The position numbers and the translations under genes were made by a program. The notes under the pieces were generated by a model. The model was given only the letters and a program-made list of their open reading frames with translations. It did not search any database and was not told where the DNA came from. From NCBI GenBank assembly GCA_021018815.1, contig JAITYX010000054.1, forward strand, positions 496,001 to 560,000: DNA of 64,000 nucleotides, given 5' to 3'. Below, piece by piece: positions 48,067 through 60,168 of the stretch (position 1 is the stretch's first letter; each line of letters begins with the position of its first letter). Source of the stretch: Talinum fruticosum. Its lineage: Eukaryota > Streptophyta > Magnoliopsida > Caryophyllales > Talinaceae.

Positions 48067-48706
48067 ATGGCCAATGAATCAAATGAGGAAGAAGTTGTGC
48101 TTATTGGTGCTACTATGGTCTGTTTTGGGGGCTACAAAAGCATTTCTTAGCTGTCATTGTGCCATCGGTTGGTATTTTCTTATCTGTCTTTGTGCCATTC
48201 TATATGAGCACAATAGAAACTTCTTGCACTCATCACCCCCAAAACTTCACCGCCCCTGCCTAACACCTTACACACACCGCACCGCATCGCCCGCACTCTG
48301 CACTCGCACTCGCACAACCTGCACTCGCGCCCCGCACACCTCGCACACAGACGCCTCGCACTCGCACATCCCGCACTGCGTCCCGCACCCTGCACTGCCC
48401 CTGCACAGCCCTGCGCCCCGCATACCTCGCGCCCGCAATTGCACCACTGCACACCCTCTCGCACGCTGCACTGCACATCCTTGCACCCTGCATTGCCCCG
48501 CAATTTGATTTTGATTATGTTTTTAATTTTGATTGTTTGGGTTTCATAAATAGGAGAATCCAACCGATGAGAAGTACCTCAACAAGAAAATTGACACGTA
48601 TGATGAAATGTTAATTGTGTTTTGGGAAGGATTTTGCTAGAGGAAACTATGCTAAGTCTTTTGATGACATCCAGCTACAATCTCATGAGTTAGCAGCAAA
48701 TTTAGA
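48067..48706 (+). pseudogene. Fused remnants of Harbinger transposase start and ORF1 exon 2
   Basis: The ATG at 48,067 opens MANESNEEEVVLIGATMVCF, matching the start of the transposase at 1,422 and ending at a stop near 48,148. From 48,554, just after an intact acceptor (CATAAATAG), the ORF1 exon 2 block ENPTDEKYLNKKIDTYDEML appears, with one frameshift near 48,620 before FARGNYAKSFDDIQ. It parallels 3,814-3,970 in Harbinger A. Everything between is lost, so neither protein can be made. Confidence 0.75.
48240..48503. repeat. GC-rich cryptic repeat built on GCAC
   Basis: About 260 bases dominated by GCAC, CGCAC and CCGCAC with irregular spacing (for example GCACTCGCACTCGCAC near 48,302). It gives long His/Thr/Pro- or Cys/Arg/Gly-rich frames on both strands that I regard as artefacts. 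It occupies the deletion gap of the Harbinger derivative. Confidence 0.85.
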
Positions 48707-49259
48707 AACCTTTTATGATTTCGAGTTTTTGTAACAAATTTAGAAAAGTGCTTGTTTCATTTTTGTTAGTTTTTATTCCTAAAATTGACTCGGTGATTCC
48801 CTCTTTTAACTTTTTATTATTTAAATTGCTTTTATGAATTTCGGGCTAAAAAATAGAAACTTTGGGTTATTTTGATAGTTGAAGTTATATGACCGAGACT
48901 AACTTCTCAATCTTGGCCATGTAGTTGACGCCGATTTCGGTCGGTGTTGGCATCAGCCGACATCGACCAGAAATTGGGCTTAGCGTTGGCCCAAGCGGAT
49001 TTTTGTTGTTTGGTCCAAAAGCTTTGCGGCGAGATGTACTCTTTGTTTTTTATTTCTTTATCTTTTGAAGTAATGTCCCGAGGCTTCTATAACCACTTTC
49101 GAAAATAAAATAATTTCCTCAAATTCGCCAATCAACCCTTCCTAAAAATCTCTATTTTAAAAGCCTTATCATTTTCTTGATAAGCACATCTCACGTGAAG
49201 CCGATAGTTGTGGGAAATCGGATCTGTTTCCCTTACGGGGACGGGTCGTGGCTCCTGCA
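48707..49259 (+). repeat. Truncated 5' LTR of the Tat-like element
   Basis: Aligns with about 55,955-56,505. Shared phrases include AAATTTAGAAAAG, CCTAAAATTGACT and GAAGTTATATGACC. The first 1.1 kb of the LTR is missing and the cut edge joins the Harbinger derivative directly. Confidence 0.75.
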
Positions 49260-49799
49260 GATGGTGACTCCACTAGGGAAACTTATTAAGATTGTGAGAT
49301 TCAAAGTTAAATTTGTAAGTCTTTATCACGTCGACATTAGACATATTGCATTTAGACAACCTTGGACAATAGTTGATCTTTATTTCGCCCTTTAGACTTT
49401 AACCTTAAGAACCTTTTCGAAAAGGTCGAATCATTACCTCGGTGGGTCCACTTAAACTTAACACCGGGAGGTGGTTACTCTCTACTCATAGCACGCTCTC
49501 TTGATTTTTTGATTTAGAGACACCGATAATTCAAGTTCCGTTATGTATCCCATAAGGGACGAAAATTTTAGATTATGAGCCACCATATTTATCCTACCTA
49601 GAATTACCTTGTGAATCATAGAACCTTTGTGGTTTAGGTCTGACCTTTCATTTGTAAGCTTGAACGTATGTGGTTTCTTTTGTTATTTAATTGTCATCCT
49701 CAAGTCTTTAACGGTTTAGCCGGATTAGCTAAATAACCCTTACATGGGTGCAAAAATAAAACATAATAATAAACCTTCTTGACGCGGTCCTTAATTGCA

Positions 49800-50285
49800 G
49801 TTATAACCAAATTAGATTCATCTCAAATTAGGTGAATTCATTTTTTACATTTATCCAATTTAAATTCATCTCAATTAGGTGAATTCATATTTGGTTTTTG
49901 CATTAGCCAAATTAAAATAATCTCAATTAAGGTGAGTCCTTTTTACATTAATCAAAATTAAATTCATCTCAAATAGCAGAGTCCAATTTTACATTAGCCA
50001 AAATTTAATTTATCTCAATTAGGTGAGTTCATTTTTACATTAGCCAAAATTAATTTAATCTCAATTAGGAGAGTTCATCTTTTACATTAGAAAAATTAAA
50101 TTCATCTCAAATTAGATGAGTTCATTTTTTGCGTTAGCTAAATTAAAATCATCTCAATTAAGGTGAGTCCTTTTTGCATTAGTCAAAATTAAATTCATCT
50201 CAAATTAGGTGAGTTTATTTTTTCCATTAACCAAAATTAAATTCATCCTAATTTTGGCGAGTCCATTAGTCAGATAAAATTCATT
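49800..50285 (+). repeat. Tandem array of about ten 48-bp units
   Basis: AATTCATCTCAAATTAGGTG followed by a T-rich stretch and ACATTAGCC repeats with variation about every 40-55 bases, near 49,811, 49,862, 49,917, 49,962, 50,006, 50,055, 50,100, 50,146, 50,190 and 50,238. It lies in the leader of the Tat-like element. Confidence 0.88.
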
Positions 50286-52967
50286 GGTGCATCATTTCCT
50301 CTTACTTTCATTTTTGTATTCTTCCTTGAGGATCATGTTGCTCGAACCATACTAACGAGAAAAAAAAGAAAAAAAAAACATTAACTCCGAGCATCTCTAT
50401 TTGGGTGAGTGTGAGACATGGAGTGTTATATTTTTAAGGCTCTATATGGGTCTCGAATATGTGATTGAATGAAGTTACAAAAAAAAAAAAAAAGAAAATG
50501 AAAAAGAGAAAAAAATAAGTTGAAATAAAAGTTACAAGACAAGTTTATCAATTTGTATTGAGTTATCCGCTTATTCAACTGCATCGCAACTCAATTTTTT
50601 CTATCTTAAAATTTTTAGACCACTTGAGTGGTAGATACATATTTGAATAAGATGGATAATTTTTGATCATGTTGCTTAATTGAAAGAGATATTGTAAGGC
50701 CAATGGATAATTTTTGATCATGTTGCTTATTTTGAAGAGGAGAGTGAAGAGAAATAATTATATTTTTACTCCTAAACCTACTAGGACTCCTCTTAGAAGT
50801 TACATACAAGGAGGAGCCTTGGAAAAGAAGAAAGGGGAACACCAACAATCTCACGCACCTCCTCCTCTTATTATCATCACCATCTCACGGCTGAAGGCTT
50901 GGGACTGATCATGCTACTTCACCTCTCCCTCTCTACCCATCTCCCTCATCACTATTACCGTCCTCTTCATCTTACTTTTCATCTCTTCACCACCTCTCAA
51001 TATCTCCATCACTACCCTTTCTTAGCCACCTCCTGATTCACGTCTAACCTCGTCACCACTTCATCACCAAAGCCTCTTCATGCCAGCATTATTAGTAGCC
51101 ATCACTCATCATCCTCTTCTTCTCATGCATCATCATCAACCCTCCATCACCACCATCTTGACCATTGCCATAATGGATAGGATTATTTTGGTAGTATTAT
51201 TACTATTGTAGTTTTTATTTCAAGACCCTATGTTTATTGTTAGATTAATATTAAAGATGTTATTTTTATTTAATTTATGTGTCCTAAATTATATTATGTG
51301 TGGGTAGTTTTTATACTTAGTATAATTTACTTGAAATCATGTTAAATTATTTATTTTAAAACAAAGTTATGATCTTTATTGTCTTATTGATTTTGTCCAT
51401 GATTCTATGATAATTTGTGCTTCACATTTATGTTTTTATGTCTAATTAATTAGAGTGCACGCTAATTAGTTTTATATAAATTTATATGATAGTTTAAATG
51501 GTTTAAGTACGTAATCGCTTGGTCTTTTAGACATAAATATCACCTTAATTAATCATGGATGGCTCACATTCATCTCTTTTAATTAGGAAATTATCAAAGA
51601 TCCTTTTTAAATCAATTTGCTTGTAGATTAGTTATTAGGTGGTAAATGATATTTTTCTAATAGTTAATGCTATAATTTGATTAAATTCTAGTGCCAGTGA
51701 TGGGGTTATTAACATTAGTAGGGTTTATATTAGGGATTGGCCTAAGTAAACTAATAACTCAGGAAAAATGGGGAATATCCGCTAGTGGTTGTCTTCTGCA
51801 ATTTGGCTTATGGGTAGATCAATTTGTGTGTTAATGATAAATAATAATTTGCATGGTGTATATAGATTATACTAAGTGTTTTTATAAATTTGATATCTTT
51901 GATAATTTTTATTTGATTTTTAGTTATTTCCTTTAGTTTGTCAATTTTTATTTATAAATTTATAGTCTTTTATTAATTTTGTTATCTTCCCCGGTGTAAA
52001 TTTCAGTATTTAAGGTTATTTTTAGTAATTTTATTTTAATTTTCAGTATTTATATATTTTAATTTTCAGATTATTTTTTTGTCAATTTTATCATTTTTGA
52101 GTCAGTCCGTTAGAAATTAGGTTAAAAATAATTTCTTTTATTATTTTTCGTATTTTATATATTTTAAGGGTTTAGAAAAAGTCCTAATTTTCTGTAATTA
52201 AATTTTATAATTTTTGGAATTGATTTGATAATTTTCAGAATTAATTTTTGAAATTAATTATTGTAGGTTTTTAGTCTAATAATTTCGTAAATTCGTTTTT
52301 AAATTTTAATTTTAGACTTTTAGGGTCTAGTTAGGTCAAGAAAATTCGGATTAACATTCTGGATAATTTTAGTATTTATTTTCGTAATTAATTTAGTGCA
52401 GAATTTTACTTATTTAATTTTCTGTTTTAGAATTTGTTTATTTTCTACTTTAGTTTTCTGTTATATTATTCCAAAAAATATAAAAAAATATTTTTGGGTG
52501 ATTATAGTTTTTATATTTTGTATAAATTATTTATTTAGGAATACATAATTTTCTACGATTTATATTTATTAATTTTCTGAGTTATATTTTATATTTTGAT
52601 TTTAAGAGTAGTAAATTTAATTAGATTAAAGCTTGCATGTTATTATATCTTTCTTTGTGGATTTGATCCCTACTTTCCTATGCTATATTGTTAATTATAA
52701 ACCTAAATAGTGGTTTAATTTATAACCGTACGACAAGCTAACAGCACTGAAACTTGTGAATCATTAGCACTGAAGTTCTTACCTTTCATGGACTTCAAAA
52801 CACTTCAAGATGCTCGACATGCATATAGAAGAACAATGAGGCATCCACAAAAGCCACAACCATCAGAATATCATCCAATGAGCCCATAACTCGTCAAGGA
52901 TTCCAATAAAGTGTGTGTTTCCCTATTTCATATCTGTTCCATGTCTATTTTCTTTTCCTCCTAAAAA
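50286..52967. other. Non-coding interior of the Tat-like element
   Basis: An A-rich stretch, a CATC/CCTC-rich block (50,860-51,160) and then very AT-rich DNA (51,200-52,730) with recurring TTTTAATTTTCAG-like phrases. No protein-coding frame was recognised. Another unrecognised insertion could be present here. Confidence 0.45.
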
Positions 52968-53340
52968 AGGGTTATTGGATTAAAATAAAGCTGTACTTTG
53001 GGGGTATTTGACGTTTATGTACCAAACTATAAAGTCGACTAATGATGCACCGTACTTTGGGGATTATTTTCTTTTCTAAACTACGACCTATTTAAGGGCG
53101 ACAATTCAATTGTTTTATAATGTGTCAAGATGAAAATAACTGATTTAGTGGAGTGTAGCACATTAATTCCCCTAATCTTAGCTTGACATGTCATAAAACA
53201 AGCGAATTGATGCCCCTAAATATGTGGTAGTTTAGAAAAAAAAATCACCCTCAAAGTACGGTGCATGATCAGTCAACTTTATAGTTTGGTATATAAACGT
53301 CCAATACCCCTAAGGTACATTTTATTTTAATCCAATACCC
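52968..53340. mobile_element. Fold-back MITE, 373 bp
   Basis: A nearly complete inverted repeat. The left arm starts GGGTTATTGGATTAAAATAA, and the complement of the right arm starts GGGTATTGGATTAAAATAAA. Both arms then share ACGTTTAT, ACCAAACTATAAAGT, TGCACCGTACTTTG and TCTAAACTAC over about 170 bases. Only a short central loop separates them. Poly-A on both flanks makes the target duplication ambiguous, so the superfamily is not assigned. Confidence 0.88.
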
Positions 53341-54846
53341 AAAAAAACCAAATCAGTACTTCCCTTTTGAACTACAAAAGCTTGATTTCCACTCGTAACG
53401 GATACATAGGAAACCCATGAGGTTCGACCCCAATCCAAATCTTGTTCCCAATTTCGATTTTCAATTCCAAAATTCAAAGCCACTTTGCCATACCTAGAGG
53501 AGTAGAAATCCATCAGGAAGCATATCATTTTGATCTAGCATCGAACAATCGGGTCTAGGTCTCGCCATTCAGCGAGTACTACATTGCAGTTCAAGCGGCC
53601 CATTTTTCATTGTGCTCTACTTTAGGGAGTGGGGGCTAAAGTGTAATTTTGTCTTTGTCTTTCTGAATTTTTCGTATCATATTAATAAAAGAATGTATTT
53701 TTTCTTAGAATAGAGTCTTGCATTCATCTCATTTGCATAATTAAAAGTCCTAAAAATACAAAAATTAATATCAAAGCACCCTAAAAAACTATTCAATCAA
53801 CCAGACATCTATAAAGTCATCATCAAGAAGGTTATCGACACCGCCACCTTTAAAGAAGTTCAACCAAGCTTGTTAACCCTCCGACATCCAAGAAAAGCTA
53901 AACACGAGTACCCAAGAAGAACGTAGGGGCTTGTGATTGGAAGGATCCTACGACAACAACAACACCAAAAATCCTTAGGAGAAGGTCATCAATCATCTAC
54001 CTTACAAACAAAAGGAGCTATTAGAATACGAGACTAAAAAGCTTAAAATTAGATAGGCCATATAGCCTCACTGAACTTCATATTTTTAAGTAAGTCAAGT
54101 TCATCCGTCTCTATTCCAACGAAAGTGGATAGACATTGAGATTCAGACCCAACGACGATCAAGGTTCGGACAACCCTGTCGAGCTTCGGACCCAATAACG
54201 GTCAAGGTTTAGACACCTCTATTGAGCTTTAGACCTAACAGTGGTCAAAGTTCGGACAATTAGTCGAGCTTCAACAATGGTCAAGGTTCAAAAACCAAGT
54301 TAAAACTTGAGAACCACTCTATGGCTAAGTCAAGACAACACCTTTAAAATATGATCTAGCTACAAAACATTTTCAGGTAGCACTTGAATCTATCTACATT
54401 CGATTATTAGCTAACAAAACTATTAGTGCAAAAAATTTTAGCTTAGCTTCGGATCAAGAAACGGTCAAGTTTAGGCCCCTTATTCGAGCTCCGGGATAAT
54501 AATCAAGTCAAGCTCGGGATACTCTGTTGAACTTCATATCCAAGAGTGGTCAAGTTCGGGCACCCAGTTAGACTTCGGACTTTACCATTCGAGTCAAGTT
54601 TAAGCTCCCGCCAAGCTTCGATTAAGTATGTTGTCAAGTTTAGGTACACCAATCCGAGCTTCAAGGTTTCAATTAGCCAAGTTCGGGAATTAGCCAGCCG
54701 GACTTCAGAATCCATTACCTAACTATAGACGGATCAATTTCACAAATGTGAGCGGGATTCGAAGCGACGTCAATTAAACAGGTAAGTAACCTTTAGTGTC
54801 TACTTTGACCTTCGTCATTCGAGATACGGTCAAAGTGGGGGCTAAC
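53341..54846 (+). other. 3' interior of the Tat-like element with GTTCGGAC-type repeats
   Basis: From about 54,100 the phrases GAGCTTCGGAC, GTCAAGTTCGG and CAACGACGGTCAAGG-like variants repeat irregularly every 30-50 bases. A second tract, GAGTGGGGGCTAAAGTGTAA at 53,625, resembles the polypurine tract before the 3' LTR. No protein is recognised. Confidence 0.55.
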
Positions 54847-56505
54847 TGTAGACACCTAAAAAGTATCGTCCCTTTTTATTTATTTATTTTATTTGTTTTT
54901 GTTAGCCGGTTATGAAAACCCGACCTCATTTGCATGCTTGGGTCAAGATCGGACTAAAGTAGAGTGATAAAACACATTTTAGCTCACAAAAAGCCAACTA
55001 GCCCACAAAAAGCTAATCAGTGTCAAGAACAACCCAAAACACAACTTCCTAGGTTCGACACACATGTCAAAACAACGAAAAAGTTCTCTGAAAATCGGCA
55101 CTGGTTTTGGACCCCTTACGAACGATGTCGTTTTGTCGGTTCGACCCCTGCGATCTCCTCTATCCATTTTCGGATTTTGGTCGTCTCTTACGACTTTGAA
55201 GCTAGGTTTAGGGTTTCTAAACCCTAAGTTTTTCCTATAAATAGAGGGCTTCCCCCATCTTGTTTGCTTGCACCATTTTTAGGTGGTAAAACCCCCTAAG
55301 TTAAAAATTTCTCCCTTTCATTCTCTCACACACCTTTACACACCTTTGTACACCATTAATAGCTGGAAAATCCCCCAAGCTGCTAAAACTCTCTCCCTCT
55401 ATCTTTTCTCTATTTCTCACTTACTACGTTCAAGTACTCCTTTTAAACCTCTCTTACAAAGGCCTTCTTTTGCCTCTTTCGCTTGGCATCGCCATACCAT
55501 CATTCCGCCAAAGTCGGATTGTGATTTAATCTTAATAGGTAGGTCTACCTGAGGGCACACTTCCACCATTAGAAGCTTGTTTTGTACATTATTTAATTTC
55601 CATTATTTATTGCTTTCCATATTATGAATTTAAGATGTAATCGCTTTACTTTTCTATATACCCATTGTAATATTTTATTTCTCACTTTCCTCTTAACTTT
55701 TCTTTCTTTTATCACTTTCTTTATTACTTTCATTTAATTGTTTTTTTTACCTCTTTTAATCATGTTTTATTTGCCTTTAAATTCTGCCTATTACATGTTG
55801 TTTGCTTGCTTTTTAACTCGATTTAAACTCACTTTTTCAATTAGTAGAGGATGTCTTTTTGATGGGCGGAATGATAAGCATCCCTCTTTGTTTCGTACCT
55901 TCACCCCTGAATATTGAATCATTCGTTTAAGACCGATGAAATCCTTTTTAAAACCTTTTTTGATGTTGAGTTTACGTACCAAATTTAGAAAAGTTCTTTT
56001 TTATTTTTATTAGTTTCTATTCCTAAAATTGACTAGCGACTCCCTCTTTTTGACTTCTTATTCTTTAAATTGCTTCTCGACATTTCGGGCTAAAAAACTA
56101 GAAAATTTTGGGTTATTTTGACAGTTGAAGTTATATGACCCAAACTAACTTCTCGAGTGTTAGTCATATTGTCGACGCCGGTTTCGAGGTTAGTATTAGC
56201 GTCAACCGGCACCAACCAGAAACCGGGTTTAGCTTTTGGCCCAAGCTGATTTTGTTGTTTGGTCTAGAAGCTTTGTGGCGAGATGTACTCTTTGTTTTTC
56301 CATCTCTTTACCTTTTGAAATAATATCTCGAGACTTCTAAAAATGCTTTCGAAAATAAAATGATTTCCTAAAAATCGCCAATTAACCATTGCTAAAAATC
56401 TCTCTTTCAAAAGCCTTATCGTTCGCTTGATAAGCACACCTCGCGTGAAGCCGACATTCGTGGGGAAACTTGATCCATTTCCCTGGGCAAGCTGTGGCTT
56501 GTATG
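54847..56505 (+). repeat. 3' LTR of the Tat-like element
   Basis: Starts TGTAGACACCTAAAAAGTAT directly after AAAGTGGGGGCTAAC. A TATA-like CCTATAAATAGAGG lies near 55,233, a reasonable LTR promoter. The right border, near GCTGTGGCTTGTATGC, is set by comparison with the 5' copy and is approximate. Confidence 0.7.
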
Positions 56506-58769
56506 CTAAGCCGAGTATATCCGAAAAGTATTTGCCCCATGAGCCAACCCTAGAAGTTGCCCCTAGCTCAAATGCTCCTCATGTGTCTCAAGACTGTATA
56601 CAAATGGTGAAATTGAAGTAGATGTAGAAGTTGAATATGATTAGGAAGACCCTCAACCTGCTTCACCTATTCCAATCCATTAGTTAGTCGGGAACGATGA
56701 TGAAACCGACTCATCGGGTGATAACTTATATGAACCTAAGGGAGATGATGAAGAGGAGTAAGAAGAAGAAGGTGATTTCTTATAAGAAGATGAAGAACAT
56801 ATTGATCCCAACCTTGAAGATTTTGAGACCAGTAATAAAGAATGGAAAACTTGTCGGAATAAAGTGCTAGATCATAAAAGACAAAAGGCGAGTGGTTCAC
56901 GAAGAAGCAATGCAAAATAAGAATGCATTTATGCGTAGTTCAAGTAGAGAAACTTCAACGTAAGTACGAGTGTCATACTGATTAAGAAGATTTTTAAGAA
57001 GAGATAGAAATAGGGGTGAAAGTGAAAGTGATGAGGATGGTTTGCCTAGGTTGTTGAAAATAAAGGAGTGTTGATGGTTAGAGAAGACGCTGATTGAACA
57101 AATTTTAAGTGATAGGTTAGTATAAAATTTGGTACAATCCAAAGATTCAAAGATAAAATTACTTTGTATGCATTAAAAATTGGCTATGACTTGAAAATTG
57201 TGAGGTCAAACAAGCATAGGAACATAATAGTTGCATGTTGCAAAGAGAATTGCAAATTCGGATTATATGCTTCTTGGGACAAGGAAAAATTTACATATGT
57301 CCTTATAACTACATTCAATCAACATAAGTGCAATAGAGATATATTGAAGAACATGCAACTTAAATCTGAAATGGGTTGCAAAGTACTACATGCTAAAGTA
57401 CAAAGAAAGACCTCATTGGCAAGCTAATGAACTGATGGAACAAGTGAAGAGAAAGTTTGGGATAATACTGAATCCATGGTTGGTATATTGAGCTAAGACA
57501 CAAGCACACAAATTGCTACATGGATCCATAAAAGAGCATACTTGTAAAGTTACAAGATACATTGAGAAGTTGAAAAGATCAAATAGAAGTCTGCACATTT
57601 GTTCTTAAATCGAAGCATCGGTTGAGAGAGAAATCCTTATTTTCAAGAGTTTGTATGCACTTTTTGATGTCATGGAAAAGGAATTATTAATAGGTTGCAT
57701 GCCTATAATGTGCATTGATGCATGCTTCCTAAAGACTTTTTGGGTGGTTGCTTTCTTACTGTAATTAGCATTGATGAAAACTACCGGATGTTTCCAATAT
57801 CTTAGGGAGTAGCTAAAGAGGATAACAAATTATAGGTGGGCTTGGTTTTTATATAATTTGAAAGCTTATTCATGAAGGACATAGGGTTTTCGGAGACAAT
57901 AATTTCGTATGAACATCGGGTAATTAGCAATCAACATTTACATGTATTATGACCTCATTCAACTTGATTTTGATTTTGTTTTATGAAATGTGTACCCAGT
58001 CTTGCATGCAGTATCAACAATACTCCCAAACAGTGAGCATAGAAACTATGTAAGGCATACTTATGCCAATTGAAAGTAAAATCACATGGGAGAGAACTAA
58101 AAATGTTATTCTGGAATGTTCTAAAAGCCTACAATGAGGCATATTTTTCAGATGCATTAAAGGACCAGCAACTTGCATCAAAATAGGGAGCTAAAGATTT
58201 TGTTAATCAGAATCCTATGTGTTTCGGCATGGAATTCATGAGAAAATACTCAAAATGTGATGTCGTGGTTAATAATATGACAGATACATTCAATATGTAC
58301 ATCGCTCAAGGTAGAGCCAAATGTTGCATAGACATGTTAGAGGACATAAGATGTGCACTCGTGGAGAGGATGGTGTTAAAAGAAAAATGATGGAAGCAAG
58401 TAAAGATGAGACATGTCCAAGGGTGAGGGAGAAGCTTGAGAAAGAGAAGGAAAAATACATATTTTGTCGGCCTTACCCTTTAGCTAATAAGGTATTTGAA
58501 GTGAGACGTAGACTTGACTACCTATATGCTGATATGAGCATCTGTTTCATGCACATTTAGGAATTGGGATTTGATTGGGATCCCATGTTGTCATGCAATT
58601 TCATGTGCATATTGGCTTAAACAAAATGCAGGGGAGGTGCACTCATACTTCAAGAAGAAGATATACCTCCAAGCATATATTGGTTCAATTGTTTCTTATG
58701 TTGGTGAGAGGCATTGGCTAGCTAAACATCTACCTCTTGACCCTCTAGCTGTGAAGATAGGGCCAGGGA
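56506..58769 (+). pseudogene. Second MULE transposase remnant
   Basis: A decayed Mutator-like transposase. The region after 56,620 is acidic (many Asp/Glu codons, stops included). Near 57,164-57,420 lies the plant MuDR DNA-binding block (YALKIGYDLKIVRSNKHRNI, then CKENCKFGLYASWDKEKFTY). A poorly preserved core follows (57,600-58,300; for example GFRRQ-like and ALKDQQL phrases). The C-terminal SWIM finger region near 58,560-58,610 reads GIPCCHAISCAYWLKQNAGE. It ends abruptly at 58,769, where a Copia LTR begins in the middle of the C-terminal domain. It is not the same family as the MULE at 25,083. Many stops make it inactive. Confidence 0.75.
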
Positions 58770-60109
58770 TGAAGACTCGGGTATAACTCTCTATCTCTCT
58801 TAGGTTTTGATTCTAAGTCATTCCGAGCCTTATAGAAACTTCTATCTAAGTTTTCATTCCGTTATGACCCACTCGAAAGCGATTATTGCATATCTCCGTT
58901 AACTGTAGCTTCGACCCACTCGGACATCACTGAGAACTATCGTATGGACAAATAATTTCTTATTTATTATGAGCACCGACTTCTTGCTTCAAGCTAAAAT
59001 GAATTATAGCGTTAATTCTATGTTTTAGGTCACTCTATTTACGGAGAATTATTTGTTGGATCAAGTTCATTTATCCCGATATTTTATTCTTTCTAACTTG
59101 ATCATTTAAGGATTGACTCAAGAGGGAATATGAACCTAATGGATATTAGACTCGGAAAATTCCACTCTTTTAGGCTAAAGATAATTAAGTGCTTAATTAC
59201 TCCGATTTAATTATTATTTGTGCCTAATCTTGGACCGAAGTATTTTTATACTTTGAGTACCACTTTGATTTGCTTTTGTAGATTGTTTAAACAAGCCTAA
59301 TCTACTTTTGAAGTACAAAAGCAACCGGTTTCTAACCGTTAAACACCAACAAACAGAAAACAACTATTTCCGGACATGGCTCAAACACCATGTTCTCAGT
59401 CACCATAAGATGATTGGACCATCTTTTGGATTCAAAAGCCGTTGCACAATGTTCATATCCTAAGGGATCTTTTACGAGTAACTCGGAATAGCCGTTACAA
59501 TGGCTAGTAAAGATCACAAGTCCAGAATCCGACTCAACGGTCATTCTACTTGGATGCTTATAAATATGAGCCAACTCACAAGACTTGAAGGTTGTTGAAA
59601 TTATTATTGAACCAATTGCTGGTCTCATTCTTACTCAATCTTTTACTTACAACTCTAAATCTGCAATTCTTACTTTACGAGTTATAAAGAAAGTCTTGTA
59701 GTCACTTACATTCTTTTCTTACTTTTTGTAAGTCCCTTGACTGAAATGTAAGGGTTAACTCCGCTCGGTTGTCCGTGATTGTAAAGGTTAACTCAGTCAA
59801 GAAGTACTAGATCGGATAAAGGAACTTTTGAGTCTAGGAAAAACTTGTTAAGGAATTTTCTAAGGGAGCATTTCTGGTAGAGTTAGTCCTTTGTAATTGA
59901 GGATTCAATTAGTGGATTTGACTTGGTGCTTGTGCACTATCCGTGGTTTTCTCGCCCGGGAGGGTTTCCACGTACTTACGTTTGTCTATCTTTTTTAGTC
60001 TAATCTTCTTATCCTGTTATGTGCAAAAGAGTTTAATTTTATTTAAAATCTTCCATCACCCTATTCACCCCCTCTAGGTTGACTTAATCTCTCTAAGAGC
60101 AAACCTTTA
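58770..60109 (+). repeat. 5' LTR of the Copia element (copy B)
   Basis: 1,340 bp, shorter than copies A (1,566) and C (1,533). It shares with them CTCGGAAAATTCCACT, TTTACTTTTGTAGGTT-like and CCCTATTCACCCCCTCTAGG phrases. The complete left and right borders were fixed by comparing the three copies. Confidence 0.88.
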
Positions 60110-60168
60110 ATTGGTATCAAAGCTTAGCCTTTTAAGAGGATCTCACAATCCAAAGGTATAAAGAACAA

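Larger units (their letters stand above)
45870..48706 (+). mobile_element. Deletion derivative of Harbinger A
   Basis: The left terminus GGGTGTGTTTGGTTGGGG at 45,870 is the inverse of the right terminus of Harbinger A. Subterminal GGAAAATGATTTTCC motifs and a CT-rich block (46,020-46,200) follow. After about 2.2 kb come the first 27 codons of transposase, then a GC-rich filler, then a fragment of ORF1 exon 2. The transposase body and ORF1 exon 1 are gone. The right end is missing where an LTR fragment abuts near 48,707. Confidence 0.75.
48707..56505 (+). mobile_element. Tat/Ogre-like non-autonomous LTR element with truncated 5' LTR
   Basis: The 3' LTR (54,847 to about 56,505) is complete. 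Only the last roughly 550 bases of the 5' LTR remain (48,707-49,259). A PBS-like motif, TGGTGACTCCACTAGGGAAAC minus its last base, starts at 49,262, two bases after the LTR's CA. The polypurine tract AAAGTGGGGGC precedes the 3' LTR. The 5.6 kb interior has no gag or pol, but holds a 48-bp repeat array, an AT-rich core, a fold-back MITE and a region of repeated GTTCGGAC phrases. LTRs beginning TGTAGACACC with this style of PBS and tract are typical of the Tat/Ogre branch of Ty3/gypsy elements; the lineage call is inference. Confidence 0.7.

Noticed and set aside
48074..48563. His/Pro/Thr-rich plus-strand frame and Cys/Arg-rich minus-strand frames
   Set aside because: Direct consequence of the GCAC cryptic repeat; the plus-strand frame starts inside the broken Harbinger transposase start.
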